Source: Spirochaetales bacterium (GTDB taxonomy: Bacteria > Spirochaetota > Spirochaetia > Sphaerochaetales > Sphaerochaetaceae). From it: a DNA stretch of 51,422 nucleotides. Numbering within the stretch: position 1 is the first letter of the stretch; every line of letters begins with the position of its first letter. The translations under genes were made by a program, and so were the position numbers. Below, piece by piece: positions 32,124 through 41,689 of this stretch. The notes under the pieces were generated by a model. That model had not been told where the DNA came from. It saw nothing but the letters and a program-made list of their open reading frames with translations, and did not search any database. The DNA lies in assembly GCA_012519115.1 (NCBI GenBank), contig JAAYQW010000006.1:1-51422 (forward strand), written 5' to 3'.

Positions 32124-34995
32124 GGTCGCACCATCTTTCCGTCTCCTCCTTTTTTTGCTCGTTCTGTGCATGCATGGCCTGTTGTTCGCCGGTGAAGAAA
32201 CACAGGAATTCATCCTCAACATCATCAACGCCGATGCCTTCGAGAGTCTGGAAGGGGGACGATATCTCCTCAGGGGCAACGTTCATCTGATGATCGAAGA
32301 GGAAGGGAAGGGGGAAGAGATCCACCTCTACAGCGACCGTCTCCTCGTTGATGTATCCCATAAAAGTCTGACCGCCCTCGGTTCGGTCCGAACCGAGGGA
32401 TTGAAGGAGATCAGTGGAGAAATCATCACCTTGATGTACGAACGGGGAGATGTATTCGCCTCCTGCGCGGATCTGGTAACGACCAACGAAGAACTGGGCG
32501 ATGAGCCCGTTACTCTCCATACCCTTGGAACCAAGATCACGATTCTGAGTGAAAGCTCGATGATGACGTACACCGATGCCCGGATCGCCACTCGGGCGAT
32601 CGATCCGTTATCATCGATTCGAGCAAAGCGGATCAGCGTGCTGAATGACGGAGACATCATCGCCCATGGGGCGACCCTCTCTATCGGCCGAGTTCCGCTG
32701 TTTTGGACTCCCTTTCTCTTTATTCCCGGTTCACGGATGATCGCCAATCCGGCGATCGGATTCATCAGCAACCGAGGAATGTTCGTGAATACCACATGGG
32801 AGATTTTCGGAAGATATCCTCATTTCCGAAAGGATGAGCAGAGATCGTTGACAAACCTGTTATCACCTAAAGAGAAGGAAGGCGCCATCCGTGCATGGCC
32901 GATATACACACAAGAGGGAACACCCTCTTCCATCGAACGGTGGGCAAGAGAATCCTCTTCGTATTTGGCGATCCTCGGGGACGCATACCAGAATACCGGT
33001 GTAAGCTTGGGGTATGATGCTCAAATCAGGCTGCTGAATAATTCTCTCAAAATTAATTCGCTTTCCACCGTCGCGCTCGATCCTTCCGGGGTCGAGCAAC
33101 GGATTGCCTGGTCGGACGTCGATATGATACGCATGTGGAGCATGAACACGATCTCCTACAAAGTCGGTTCCTCCTCCCTTACGGCGACTCTTCCATATTA
33201 CAGCGACCCGGGCGTTGAACGATTATACTCAAGCCGGCTCGACAATCTTCGATTGGACGCCCTCTTCGGTGCGGTGCAGGAGTTTCCCCCGGTCGGTTCA
33301 GAACGGTCCTCATACACGTTGGGTCTGAATGGAAGTCTCACGATTCCCACGAAGATATTCAAAGAATGCCTTTCTTCGCTTACAATCAGCAACATCTCCC
33401 TACAGGGAACATATCGTTGGCAAAAAAAGGACGGAGTCTATGCGTATCATCTCAACGAGGTCATCGAGCCGCGATTCACCATCAGAGCGGGCGGAACGCT
33501 TTTGAACCTTGCCGGACAGACAAAAACACAAAGCTCGCCATCGCCGAATCCGAATGATCCGGATGCCGATTCTTTGTTGTCCGATTTCTATCGTCCTGAA
33601 GAAAAGCGACCTGCCTCGATCTTTCCAAAACAAGGCGATCGCTCGTTGAAGCTCTCCTATACGCTCAGCGAGGAATTCGTCCGATCATACGATCGGCAAA
33701 CGGAAGATGAGAGGAAAGTGTATTCGATGAGCAGAGGAGCTTTGAGTCTGTCAGCGGTTCCCGACAGTCGCTTCTTCACATTCTCCTTCGAGTTGCTGCC
33801 GCAGCTTTCAATCAGTGATGACCCCAAAAACACGACAAGCTTTACTCAAGTATTTCAACTGCATGCAAACACGGTTCTCAAACTGCCGTTCATCGGAGTA
33901 TCCTATATCCTTCGCCAACGGCTCTATCGCCAGGAAGAGCGCCGAAGCGGTACGAATCCGAAGGAAACAATCATCGATCGCTTCAGCTTTGACGAGAAAT
34001 CGGTCAGTGCACATCAAATGCAGTTCGATCAGACCTATCGCTTGGGCTTCGCTGCGATCAATCCTTCGATCACCGCCGTTCTGTGGCCGTTGACTCAAAC
34101 CCTCACCCCCAAGATGATTTTGCGTTATCGGGGATTTTCTTTGACTGCATCTCTTCGTTTCAAGGAGTCGACCGATACCGGAACCTTGAAGAAGGAGCTC
34201 TTCAGCCTTGGCGCAGGGCATAGCGATTCCTTTCTCGTTACCAACACCACGTTCTCCTACAACTACCTGAAACCATCGGAACCCACCCGACTGAATCATC
34301 ATCTTACTCTCTCGCTTTTCGGTAAAGAGCTGATTCTCAGTGAAAAGTTTGAGTACTTTCCGGTAAAAAATGGGGTTGAACACGTTGTTTCAACTGGGGT
34401 GTTTGGAATAAAAACCTCTTTTCTTTCGCTGAACTACTATACCGGCGGAACACTTGGAAACATGCAGAGCGAACGGTTGACAGCCGCAGCGAACCTTACG
34501 GAAAAAGAATGGCGATTCTATAAAAAAAGGATCGCTCTTGTCCTCGGATTGAACGGCGCGTTCGATTACGATTTTGAGGATCCCTTCTCCTCGGTGCTGA
34601 CGTTCTCTTTGAAAAGCCGCTTCCAAATCGCCGAATTCCTCGATCTTTCGGTTGCGCTCTCCTCATCGAACACCGGTTTCCATCATTATCAGGATGATAC
34701 GGGTTCCTTTGCCTGGCCTCTTCTTTGGAAGGACCTGCTCCGCAGTTTCGACCTCTTCGGAGGGGGAATACACAATACCCAATTCAATCTTTCCTCCGTT
34801 GATATCCAGCTGATTCACTATCTGGAAGATTGGGGATTGAATTGTAAATACAGCGGAAGTGTTGTACTATCGAACAATCAATATCATTGGGTGCCGGCCT
34901 TTAGCATCTATCTGACATGGAATACTGTTCCTGATCTTGATATTGAAGAGAAATGGTCTCGAACGGATGGCGTTTGGGGTCGTTCCTTGCAATAA
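32110..34995 (+). CDS. lptD: LptD/OstA-like outer membrane protein
   Basis: The 961-residue product has a signal peptide (MKKTKVAPSFRLLLFLLVLC...LLFAGEE) and an OstA-type N-terminal domain (residues about 30-190: FILNIINADAFESLEGGRYLLRGNVHL, YSDRLLVDVSHKSLTALGSVRTEGLKEISG), then a long beta-barrel-like part with alternating aromatic strands. In E. coli LptD inserts LPS; several spirochaetes keep a homologue next to uvrA although they lack classical LPS, so the cargo may be another glycolipid. The open frame starts at 32011, but ATG 32110 gives the signal peptide and overlaps uvrA by 14 bases. No cysteine pairs like those of E. coli LptD are evident. Synteny with uvrA supports the call. Confidence 0.78.
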   Translation: MKKTKVAPSFRLLLFLLVLCMHGLLFAGEETQEFILNIINADAFESLEGGRYLLRGNVHLMIEEEGKGEEIHLYSDRLLVDVSHKSLTALGSVRTEGLKEISGEIITLMYERGDVFASCADLVTTNEELGDEPVTLHTLGTKITILSESSMMTYTDARIATRAIDPLSSIRAKRISVLNDGDIIAHGATLSIGRVPLFWTPFLFIPGSRMIANPAIGFISNRGMFVNTTWEIFGRYPHFRKDEQRSLTNLLSPKEKEGAIRAWPIYTQEGTPSSIERWARESSSYLAILGDAYQNTGVSLGYDAQIRLLNNSLKINSLSTVALDPSGVEQRIAWSDVDMIRMWSMNTISYKVGSSSLTATLPYYSDPGVERLYSSRLDNLRLDALFGAVQEFPPVGSERSSYTLGLNGSLTIPTKIFKECLSSLTISNISLQGTYRWQKKDGVYAYHLNEVIEPRFTIRAGGTLLNLAGQTKTQSSPSPNPNDPDADSLLSDFYRPEEKRPASIFPKQGDRSLKLSYTLSEEFVRSYDRQTEDERKVYSMSRGALSLSAVPDSRFFTFSFELLPQLSISDDPKNTTSFTQVFQLHANTVLKLPFIGVSYILRQRLYRQEERRSGTNPKETIIDRFSFDEKSVSAHQMQFDQTYRLGFAAINPSITAVLWPLTQTLTPKMILRYRGFSLTASLRFKESTDTGTLKKELFSLGAGHSDSFLVTNTTFSYNYLKPSEPTRLNHHLTLSLFGKELILSEKFEYFPVKNGVEHVVSTGVFGIKTSFLSLNYYTGGTLGNMQSERLTAAANLTEKEWRFYKKRIALVLGLNGAFDYDFEDPFSSVLTFSLKSRFQIAEFLDLSVALSSSNTGFHHYQDDTGSFAWPLLWKDLLRSFDLFGGGIHNTQFNLSSVDIQLIHYLEDWGLNCKYSGSVVLSNNQYHWVPAFSIYLTWNTVPDLDIEEKWSRTDGVWGRSLQ

Positions 34996-35005
34996 TAGGA
35001 TGGGT

Positions 35006-35965
35006 ATGGAAAAACGAATCACCTTTGACAGTGAAGAATTGGTTCGCCGGGTCCTCGGCATCAACGATCGGAATATCCCATATATAGAAGCTTTGCTAGG
35101 ATGCGAATTGTTTGTCCGCTCCAGCGACGTCATCTGTCTAAGCGATGATCCACTCGTTCAAAATCGCTTTCTCCTGCTCTTCGGACGGCTCAGACGGATT
35201 GCTGAACATCAAGTGTTCTTGAATGAAACGGATATTTTCATGGAGTTCCAGGTGATCAAGAATGATGTGAACTTGGATAAGGATCTGATCAATGGCGAAC
35301 GGGACAGTCAAAAATCGATCAAGATTCACAATCGTCGCGCCTACGCCAAAGGAGCGAACCAGGAACACTATGTAAAGCTGATGGAAGAGAATAAGATCAT
35401 CTTCGCGATCGGACCGGCAGGAACGGGAAAAACGTACTTGGCGGTCGCCTACGCCCTCAGCCAACTGTTCAGCGGTCAAAAACGGAAGATCATCCTTACC
35501 CGGCCGATCGTGGAAGCGGGGGAAAGTCTGGGGTTTCTTCCCGGTGACTTGGCTCAGAAGATCAATCCATACCTGCGTCCTTTGTATGATGCGATGGAGC
35601 TGCTCATTTCCCCGTCGAACATTCGGAAACTGGAGGACGGAGGAAACATTGAAATCGCTCCTCTAGCATATATGCGCGGACGTTCGCTTCGAGGAGCCAC
35701 CGTGATTCTTGACGAAGCGCAAAATACCACCATTGAGCAGATGCATATGTTCCTTACCCGTCTGGGGGAGGATTCAAAGGCGATTATTACCGGTGATATC
35801 AGTCAGATCGATCTGCCCAAGTCAAAGATGAGCGGACTTGTCCATGCTCAAAAGATTCTTCAAGGAATCGACGAGTTGGCGTTTGTTCACTTCACTTCCA
35901 ACGATGTCGTCCGTTCAAAGATCGTCCAAGCGATCATTGACGCATATCAGAGGGGAGATGCATAA
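35006..35965 (+). CDS. ybeZ: PhoH-like ATPase (YbeZ)
   Basis: A 319-residue PhoH-family ATPase. The N-terminal RNA-binding-like part (about residues 1-100) is followed by Walker A IGPAGTGKTYLAVAYAL (about residue 130), the family block RPIVEAGESLGFLPGDLAQKINPYLRPLYDAM, Walker B ATVILDEAQNTT and LTRLGEDSKAIITGDISQIDLP. PhoH/YbeZ works with YbeY in ribosome and 16S rRNA maturation; ybeY is two genes downstream, with the 7TM-HD gene between, a conserved order. AGGATGG sits just before ATG 35006 (35000 is also an ATG). Confidence 0.92.
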   Translation: MEKRITFDSEELVRRVLGINDRNIPYIEALLGCELFVRSSDVICLSDDPLVQNRFLLLFGRLRRIAEHQVFLNETDIFMEFQVIKNDVNLDKDLINGERDSQKSIKIHNRRAYAKGANQEHYVKLMEENKIIFAIGPAGTGKTYLAVAYALSQLFSGQKRKIILTRPIVEAGESLGFLPGDLAQKINPYLRPLYDAMELLISPSNIRKLEDGGNIEIAPLAYMRGRSLRGATVILDEAQNTTIEQMHMFLTRLGEDSKAIITGDISQIDLPKSKMSGLVHAQKILQGIDELAFVHFTSNDVVRSKIVQAIIDAYQRGDA

Positions 35966-38146
35966 ATGCGAAAATCGAGTCATCAGCATACAGCCAGCAG
36001 TCGATATCATCCTTTCATCATCGTCGTATTGATGGTGTTGGTAACCGGGTGTGCGTTCTTCATCCCGCTGCTTCCTCATATCGCTTCGGCTTCGCAACAG
36101 TTCACGTATCAAGTGGGCCAACTGGCGGAAGAAGATATCTTCGCTCCTCGGGATTTCGTCTATATCGATGATGAACAGACCGAAGCACTGCGTCTTGCCG
36201 CTGAGCGGGCGATTCTTCCGATCGCTTCATTGAATCTCAGGCAAACTTCACTTTCCTACAGCCGCATGGATATTTTTTCGAAGCTTCTGTTAAGCGATAC
36301 GGATCAACGAGAGAGCAATCTGTATTCATTTCTGGGAAGAGAAAACCTGATTGACCGGAGAAACCTCCTGCAGCGCCTTTTTCTGTTGAATGAAGAGGAA
36401 CTTACCTATTACATCGCGACGGTCAATGAGACTGCAAGCATGGTTCTCTCCCGCGGCTTGATGGATAATAAAAGCTACGAACGAATTCTCGGTGACGGAT
36501 ATGATTCGTTCCGTCTTGAGACGGGCGTTCATCCTCAAGGAGATGGGCGCAACTCCCTGGATGAGCTCCTCACCAAAGAAAACCTTGATGATCTGCTCTT
36601 TGCGTATCTACGCGGATACATCCGCCAACAGAGTTCTTTCCAGCCTCAGTTGATCATCGACACGTTGGTATTGCTGTTGGAAAACAATCTCATCTATGAC
36701 GAGGCGAAGACGGTGACTCTGCGCGCCCAGGCACGCGCCAAAGTTGAAGAGGTGCAGATCGTCATTCCGAAGAACACGAAGCTGGTGAGCAAGGACACCC
36801 CCCTTACCGTCAATCAGGTGAAGATGCTTGAAACGATGAACGCGTACTCCTTCCTCTATACTCCGACTCAGCTGCTCGCCCGAGCCATCTTCACGATCAT
36901 GGTAACGCTTGTCGGCTGTCGCACCTTCCTCCTCTTCGCCCAAGGGCATTTTCGAAGCAATCTCTATCTGATTCTTGCCCTGAGCGCTCTGCTTGTGTCG
37001 ATCTTGCTCATCGGCTTGATCGGATGGCTGCTGCCGGCAACCGTCCTGGACTCCCATCTTCCCGTATTGCTTGCTCCGATGTTCATCCTGCAAATCACGG
37101 ATAAAAAACGCTTGGCATTCCTTACCTCGTTGATGATCAGCAGCTACGTGGCGCTGCTGCCGACTTCTTCGATGATGACGTTCTTCTTCAGCATCGCTAC
37201 CGGGTCCTTGGTTCTTTGGACGTTTCAATCCGCCCAGCGGCGCCTTGATACCCTTTCCAATTGGGCATATGGTGCGATCACCACGAGCTTTGCCGCTCTG
37301 GTAGCCAACATGCTTGTGGGTCTCGATTCCCATCTCTACCTTCCTCTGGTCTTCGGGATGATCATCAACGTCACCGTTTCGATGATCCTGGTCGATGTGA
37401 CCGTTCCGATCTTCGAGCGATTGTTGAATATCCCGACTTCGTATCGGCTTTTGGAGATTTCCCGTGAAGACAACCCTCTTCTCGAACGAATGGCCCAAGT
37501 CGCCCAAGGTTCCTTCACCCATAGTCGACACGTCGCCGAGCTTGCCTATGTGGCGGCAAAAACGGTCGGGGCGAACCCCTTGCTGGCGCGGGTGGGAGCG
37601 ATGTTCCATGATATCGGTAAAAGCGATCACCCTGAATACTACATCGAAAATCAAAGCGAAGAAAACAAGCATGATGATATCAAGCCGAGTCTCTCCGTCG
37701 CGATCATTAAAAGTCATGTAAAACTCGGGGTGGAGAAGGGCAGGGAAGCCGGTCTTCCTCAAGAGGTGTTGGATATCATCGGCCAGCATCACGGCAATGA
37801 CGTCATTCAGTTTTTCTACTCCGAAGCGATCAAAGAGGCCCAAGCCCGCTCAGGAGAGGTAAACATCGAGGACTACTCCTACAACAATGAGATTCCTCAA
37901 ACCAAGGAAGCGGCGGTGGTGATGCTTGCCGACGTAGTGGAAGCGGCTACACGGACGATGAAAAGGCCGACTCACTCCAAGTATCAGAAACAGATCCGGA
38001 AATTGATCATGGGCAAGGTCGACCGCGGACAACTGAAAGATTCCGGTCTTTCGTTGACCGATCTGGATCGGATCGAGGAAGTGTTCCTTCAGCAGATAAT
38101 CGGTCGTGACCATCATCGAATCGAGTATCCTCAGGAGGAAGAGTGA
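35966..38146 (+). CDS. pgpH: 7TM-HD family cyclic-di-AMP phosphodiesterase (PgpH-like)
   Basis: A 726-residue membrane phosphodiesterase. One N-terminal helix (residues about 16-40) is followed by an extracellular 7TMR-HDED domain (about 45-300), seven helices (about 305-490) and a cytoplasmic HD domain: THSRHVAELAYVAAKTVGANPLLARVGAMFHDIGKSDHPEYYIENQ with the metal HD pair, then GQHHGNDVIQFF and TKEAAVVMLADVVEAATRT. PgpH in Gram-positives degrades c-di-AMP, and the HD motif is intact here. ATG 35966 follows ybeZ immediately; ATGA/GTGA overlap to ybeY. Confidence 0.9.
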   Translation: MRKSSHQHTASSRYHPFIIVVLMVLVTGCAFFIPLLPHIASASQQFTYQVGQLAEEDIFAPRDFVYIDDEQTEALRLAAERAILPIASLNLRQTSLSYSRMDIFSKLLLSDTDQRESNLYSFLGRENLIDRRNLLQRLFLLNEEELTYYIATVNETASMVLSRGLMDNKSYERILGDGYDSFRLETGVHPQGDGRNSLDELLTKENLDDLLFAYLRGYIRQQSSFQPQLIIDTLVLLLENNLIYDEAKTVTLRAQARAKVEEVQIVIPKNTKLVSKDTPLTVNQVKMLETMNAYSFLYTPTQLLARAIFTIMVTLVGCRTFLLFAQGHFRSNLYLILALSALLVSILLIGLIGWLLPATVLDSHLPVLLAPMFILQITDKKRLAFLTSLMISSYVALLPTSSMMTFFFSIATGSLVLWTFQSAQRRLDTLSNWAYGAITTSFAALVANMLVGLDSHLYLPLVFGMIINVTVSMILVDVTVPIFERLLNIPTSYRLLEISREDNPLLERMAQVAQGSFTHSRHVAELAYVAAKTVGANPLLARVGAMFHDIGKSDHPEYYIENQSEENKHDDIKPSLSVAIIKSHVKLGVEKGREAGLPQEVLDIIGQHHGNDVIQFFYSEAIKEAQARSGEVNIEDYSYNNEIPQTKEAAVVMLADVVEAATRTMKRPTHSKYQKQIRKLIMGKVDRGQLKDSGLSLTDLDRIEEVFLQQIIGRDHHRIEYPQEEE

Positions 38147-38580
38147 TGCCGCCCTATACGATCGATATCACTGTTGAAGAGGAGATTGCCGTCGATGCGG
38201 CAAGCGTGGAAGAGACGCTCATCTTCACGTTGAACCACCTTGACGTTGGACCGTGTGAAGTGAGCGTGAGCTTCGTCGGCGATGCGACGATTCAACAATT
38301 GAACAGGCAGTACCGGAACCTTGATGAGCCGACGGATGTGCTTTCCTTCCCTCAGGAGGAGGGGGAAGGGTTCTTCGGTCCCGTACGGATCTTAGGCGAT
38401 ATTGTCATAAGTCTTGATACCATGGAAAGAAATGCACTATTATTCGATGTAGAACCTTCCATTGAATTACAGCGATTGCTGATCCATGGGGTTCTGCACC
38501 TTTTGGGGCGCGATCATGCAACCAACGAGGAGCGCGAAGAGATGCTCCTCCTGCAAGAAAAGATACTCGGTCATCTTTGA
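38146..38580 (+). CDS. ybeY: Endoribonuclease YbeY
   Basis: YbeY is a zinc endoribonuclease for 16S rRNA 3'-end maturation and ribosome quality control. The 144-residue protein has NRQYRNLDEPTDVLSFP and the metal motif HGVLHLLGRDHATNEEREEM (H3: His, His, His). AGGAGG lies seven bases before ATG 38146, which overlaps the pgpH stop by one base; GTG 38143 is less likely. The corC-like gene follows after 10 bases. Confidence 0.94.
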   Translation: MPPYTIDITVEEEIAVDAASVEETLIFTLNHLDVGPCEVSVSFVGDATIQQLNRQYRNLDEPTDVLSFPQEEGEGFFGPVRILGDIVISLDTMERNALLFDVEPSIELQRLLIHGVLHLLGRDHATNEEREEMLLLQEKILGHL

Positions 38581-38590
38581 GGAGTGAATA

Positions 38591-39355
38591 TTGAAACGGT
38601 CCCTAGCATCTCTCTTTCGTCGAAAAGCTACGAATGAACCTTTGCCCTACCAAGAGCTGGAAGAGCGCAAAGAGATGATCGAAGGCATTGTCGAGCTGAA
38701 AGAAAAAACCGTCAGAGAAGTGATGGTCCCGCGGGTGGATGTCCAATTCATCGATAGTACGACTTCTCTTGAAGATCTCTACTCGATCATCGAGGAGCAG
38801 GGGTATTCGCGCTATCCGGTCTATGAACAAACGATCGACAACATTGTCGGCGTGCTCTATGCCAAAGATATGCTCCGTCGGGAGATTCCCAACCCCTTCG
38901 ATGTAAAACGGCTGATGAGAAAACCATATTTCGTTCCCGACTCCAAACACCTCGACGATCTGCTCAGGGAGTTCAAAAAACGGAAAGTCCATATCGCGAT
39001 CGCGATCGATGAGTACGGCGGAGTCAGCGGAATCGTCTGCATGGAAGATATCCTTGAAGTAATCGTCGGTGAAATCCAAGATGAATTCGATGATGATGAA
39101 GAGGAAGAAATCCGTCTTATCGATGAGCGCACGTACCTCATCGATGCCCGCACTTCGATCGATGAAGTAAACGAGGCGTGTTCGCTCGACCTCAGTGATG
39201 AGGAGTTTGAGACGATCGGCGGATATGTGTTCGAACTCTTCGGGCGGATTCCCAAAAAAGGTGAAGGGATTGAAGAAGGAGACGCACTCTTCATCATAGA
39301 AGACATCGATGGACATAAGATCAACGAAGTGAAATTGATACTCAAACATTCGTAG
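38591..39355 (+). CDS. corC: CorC/HlyC-type CBS-domain protein
   Basis: The 254-residue protein has no membrane DUF21 domain. It begins with a short acidic part, then TVREVMVPRVDVQFI, two CBS domains (about residues 45-165: GYSRYPVYEQTIDNIVGVLYAKDMLR and HIAIAIDEYGGVSGIVCMEDILEVIVGEI, which includes the family-typical DEYGGxxGxVTxEDxLE) and the C-terminal transporter-associated CorC_HlyC domain (about 175-254). Proteins of this type modulate Mg2+/Co2+ efflux; TlyC in spirochaetes was once called haemolysin. TTG start at 38591 with GAGGAG six bases upstream; no ATG fits the family. Confidence 0.88.
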   Translation: MKRSLASLFRRKATNEPLPYQELEERKEMIEGIVELKEKTVREVMVPRVDVQFIDSTTSLEDLYSIIEEQGYSRYPVYEQTIDNIVGVLYAKDMLRREIPNPFDVKRLMRKPYFVPDSKHLDDLLREFKKRKVHIAIAIDEYGGVSGIVCMEDILEVIVGEIQDEFDDDEEEEIRLIDERTYLIDARTSIDEVNEACSLDLSDEEFETIGGYVFELFGRIPKKGEGIEEGDALFIIEDIDGHKINEVKLILKHS

Positions 39356-39360
39356 GGTCG

Positions 39361-39389
39361 TTGCCACTTTTGAGACAAAACGGTATATT
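39361..39389 (+). promoter_or_regulatory. Promoter of gap-pgk-tpiA-secG
   Basis: TTGCCA (39361-39366), 17-base spacer, TATATT (39384-39389). A leader of about 38 bases with CTGGAGGAA precedes gap, the strongest ribosome-binding site in the window. Confidence 0.7.
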
Positions 39390-39433
39390 GATATCCAATT
39401 AATTAGTAATAAGATTTCCTGGAGGAACCAAAG

Positions 39434-40438
39434 ATGAAAATTGCGATTAACGGATTCGGAAGAATCGGCCGCAACGTCTTCAAGATTGCATTTGTAGACA
39501 AAGATATTGAGATCGTCGGAATTAACGACCTCACTGACCCCAAGACACTCGCTCACTTGCTGAAATATGACTCCAACTACGGTGTATACGACAAGAGCGT
39601 TGCAGTCGATGGTGATGCAATCGTTGTCGATGGAAAGAAAATTCCCGTCTTCGCCGAACGCAGTCCGGCAAACCTACCGTGGAAAGATCTTGGTGTTGAT
39701 GTCGTAATCGAATCGACCGGTGTGTTCACCGTAGCGGAAAGCCCGAAGGGCGGTTACAAGGACCACATCAAAGCCGGTGCCAAAAAAGTCGTTCTTACCG
39801 TTCCTGCGAAAGACAAGATCGATCAGACGATCGTTCTCGGTGTCAACGACGATCAGCTCGATCTTTCTCTCGAAGCGTTCAGCAATGCTTCCTGCACGAC
39901 GAACTGTCTTGCTCCGATCGCCAAGGTTCTTGATGATAATTTCGGAATCGTGAAGGGTTTGATGACCACTGTTCACGCCTATACCAACGACCAGGTGATG
40001 CTGGATCAGCCGCACAAGGATCTTCGAAGAGCCCGTGCCGGCGCCCTTTCGATCATTCCCACCACCACCGGCGCCGCCCGTGCGGTCAGCGATGTCATTC
40101 CTTCCCTGAAGGGCAAGCTCAATGGAATGGCGATGCGCGTACCGGTTCCGACCGGCTCAGTTGTTGACCTGGTTGTCGAACTTGAAAAGGATGCAAGTGT
40201 TGAAGAGATCAACGCCGCGATGAAAGCCGCTGCAGAAGGTCCGATGAAGGGTGTCTTGGAGTACACCGAAGATCCGATCGTGAGCCGCGATATCATTGGA
40301 AACCACCACTCTTCGATCTTTGACTCCCTGCTCACGATGAAAATGGGCGAAAAGCTCGTCAAGGTTCTTTCCTGGTATGACAATGAGATGGGCTACTCCC
40401 ACCGTGTTGTCGATCTTGTAAAGAAGTTGGGGAAATAA
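39434..40438 (+). CDS. gap: Glyceraldehyde-3-phosphate dehydrogenase
   Basis: GAPDH makes 1,3-bisphosphoglycerate with NAD+ and phosphate. The 334-residue protein has the NAD fold INGFGRIGRNVFK, catalytic Cys in SNASCTTNCLAP (about residue 155), the His region HAYTNDQ and the C-terminal domain WYDNEMGYSHRVVDL. Asp rather than Ala after the NAD loop (GINDLTDPKTLAHLLKYDSNYG) indicates NAD preference. Codons are strongly biased, fitting high expression. First gene of the glycolytic run, from its own promoter at 39361. Confidence 0.97.
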   Translation: MKIAINGFGRIGRNVFKIAFVDKDIEIVGINDLTDPKTLAHLLKYDSNYGVYDKSVAVDGDAIVVDGKKIPVFAERSPANLPWKDLGVDVVIESTGVFTVAESPKGGYKDHIKAGAKKVVLTVPAKDKIDQTIVLGVNDDQLDLSLEAFSNASCTTNCLAPIAKVLDDNFGIVKGLMTTVHAYTNDQVMLDQPHKDLRRARAGALSIIPTTTGAARAVSDVIPSLKGKLNGMAMRVPVPTGSVVDLVVELEKDASVEEINAAMKAAAEGPMKGVLEYTEDPIVSRDIIGNHHSSIFDSLLTMKMGEKLVKVLSWYDNEMGYSHRVVDLVKKLGK

Positions 40439-40455
40439 ACGTAGAAATACCGTTC

Positions 40456-40484
40456 TTCAGGCCTGTCCGTTTGGCAGGCCTGAA
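40456..40484 (+). other. Hairpin between gap and pgk
   Basis: A 10-bp stem TTCAGGCCTG (40456-40465) / CAGGCCTGAA (40475-40484) with loop TCCGTTTGG. No T-tract follows, so it should not be a strong terminator. It may be an RNA processing or stability element that lets gap be expressed above pgk-tpiA. Confidence 0.6.
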
Positions 40485-40504
40485 TTACCGAAAAGAGGAT
40501 GACG

Positions 40505-41689
40505 ATGATCTTACAAACAATCGAAATGTGCGATTGCACAGACAAAAAAGTCTTGATCAGAGTTGACTTTAACGTTCCTGTAAAGGACGGGAAAGTCGGT
40601 GATGATACCCGAATTCAAGCAGCTCTTCCGACGATCAATGCCCTGTTGGACAAGGGTGCTTCGTTGATCGTGATGAGCCACTTCGGACGACCGAAGGGGC
40701 AAAAGAATCCCGAATTCTCCATGGCCCCGATCGCCAGGCGTTTTGAAGAGCTCCTCGGCAAAAAGGTGATGTTGGCCCAAGATGTCATTGGCCCCGAAGT
40801 CGAGGCGGCAGTCAAAGCGCTGAAGAAAGGGGATGTGCTTCTGCTCGAGAACGTTCGTTTCTACGCTCAAGAGGAAGCCAATGATCCCGAGTTTGCAAAA
40901 ACTTTGGCTTCGTATGCGGACCTCTACGTCAACGATGCGTTCGGCACCGCTCACCGTGCCCATGCTTCCACCGAAGGCGTCGCCCATTTCCTTCCTTCCT
41001 ATGCCGGTCTGCTGATCGAAAAGGAAGTCAAGTTCATGGCGCCATTGCTTTCGAACCCGGAAAAACCTTTTGTCGCGATCATCGGCGGCTCCAAAGTGTC
41101 CAGCAAGATCTCGGTTCTTGAATCACTTCTGAAAACGTGCGATACGATCGTGATCGGCGGAGGGATGGCATACACGTTCCTGGCGGTCCAAGGCCATGCG
41201 ATCGGCAAGAGCCTCGTCGAAGAGGAGTACAAGGAAACCGCAGCTTCGTTCCTGAAGCAGGCTGAAAAGCGAAATGTCCGGGTCATCCTTCCGGTCGATC
41301 ACCTCTGCGGCAGCGAATTTGACGAGAAGACCAAGGCGGTCATCGTTGATGGTGCCGACATTCCAGAAAACCTGATCGGAATGGATATCGGTCCCAAAAC
41401 GGTGAAGCTGATCACCGATGCCTTGAACGGTGTGAAAAGCATCGTATGGAACGGTCCGATGGGTGTTTTCGAATTCGATACGTTCGCTCAGGGGACGCTC
41501 GCCGTCGCCAAAGCGTTGGCGTCAAGCGATGCGGTCACCGTTGTCGGCGGTGGAGACAGTGTCGCCGCGATCAACAAGTTCGACTTGGCGGATAAGATCA
41601 GTCACGTTTCCACCGGTGGGGGAGCTTCACTGGAATTCCTCGAGGGTAAGACCCTGCCCGGCATCAAAGCGTTGGAGAAACAAGCATGA
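40505..41689 (+). CDS. pgk: Phosphoglycerate kinase
   Basis: Pgk makes ATP from 1,3-bisphosphoglycerate. The 394-residue protein shows RVDFNVPVKDGKVGDDTRIQAALPTI, SHFGRPKGQKNPEFSMAP, LLLENVRFYAQEE, NDAFGTAHRAHAST, IGGSKVSSKISVLE, the nucleotide loop GPMGVFE and GGGDSVAAI near the C-terminus. GAGG six bases before ATG 40505 favours this start over ATG 40499. It overlaps tpiA by ATGA. Confidence 0.96.
   Translation: MILQTIEMCDCTDKKVLIRVDFNVPVKDGKVGDDTRIQAALPTINALLDKGASLIVMSHFGRPKGQKNPEFSMAPIARRFEELLGKKVMLAQDVIGPEVEAAVKALKKGDVLLLENVRFYAQEEANDPEFAKTLASYADLYVNDAFGTAHRAHASTEGVAHFLPSYAGLLIEKEVKFMAPLLSNPEKPFVAIIGGSKVSSKISVLESLLKTCDTIVIGGGMAYTFLAVQGHAIGKSLVEEEYKETAASFLKQAEKRNVRVILPVDHLCGSEFDEKTKAVIVDGADIPENLIGMDIGPKTVKLITDALNGVKSIVWNGPMGVFEFDTFAQGTLAVAKALASSDAVTVVGGGDSVAAINKFDLADKISHVSTGGGASLEFLEGKTLPGIKALEKQA

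Noticed and set aside
36608-37843. Long open frame antisense to pgpH (about 411 codons)
   Set aside because: The opposite strand encodes a clear 7TM-HD protein; the antisense product is a charged, low-complexity chain without family features.
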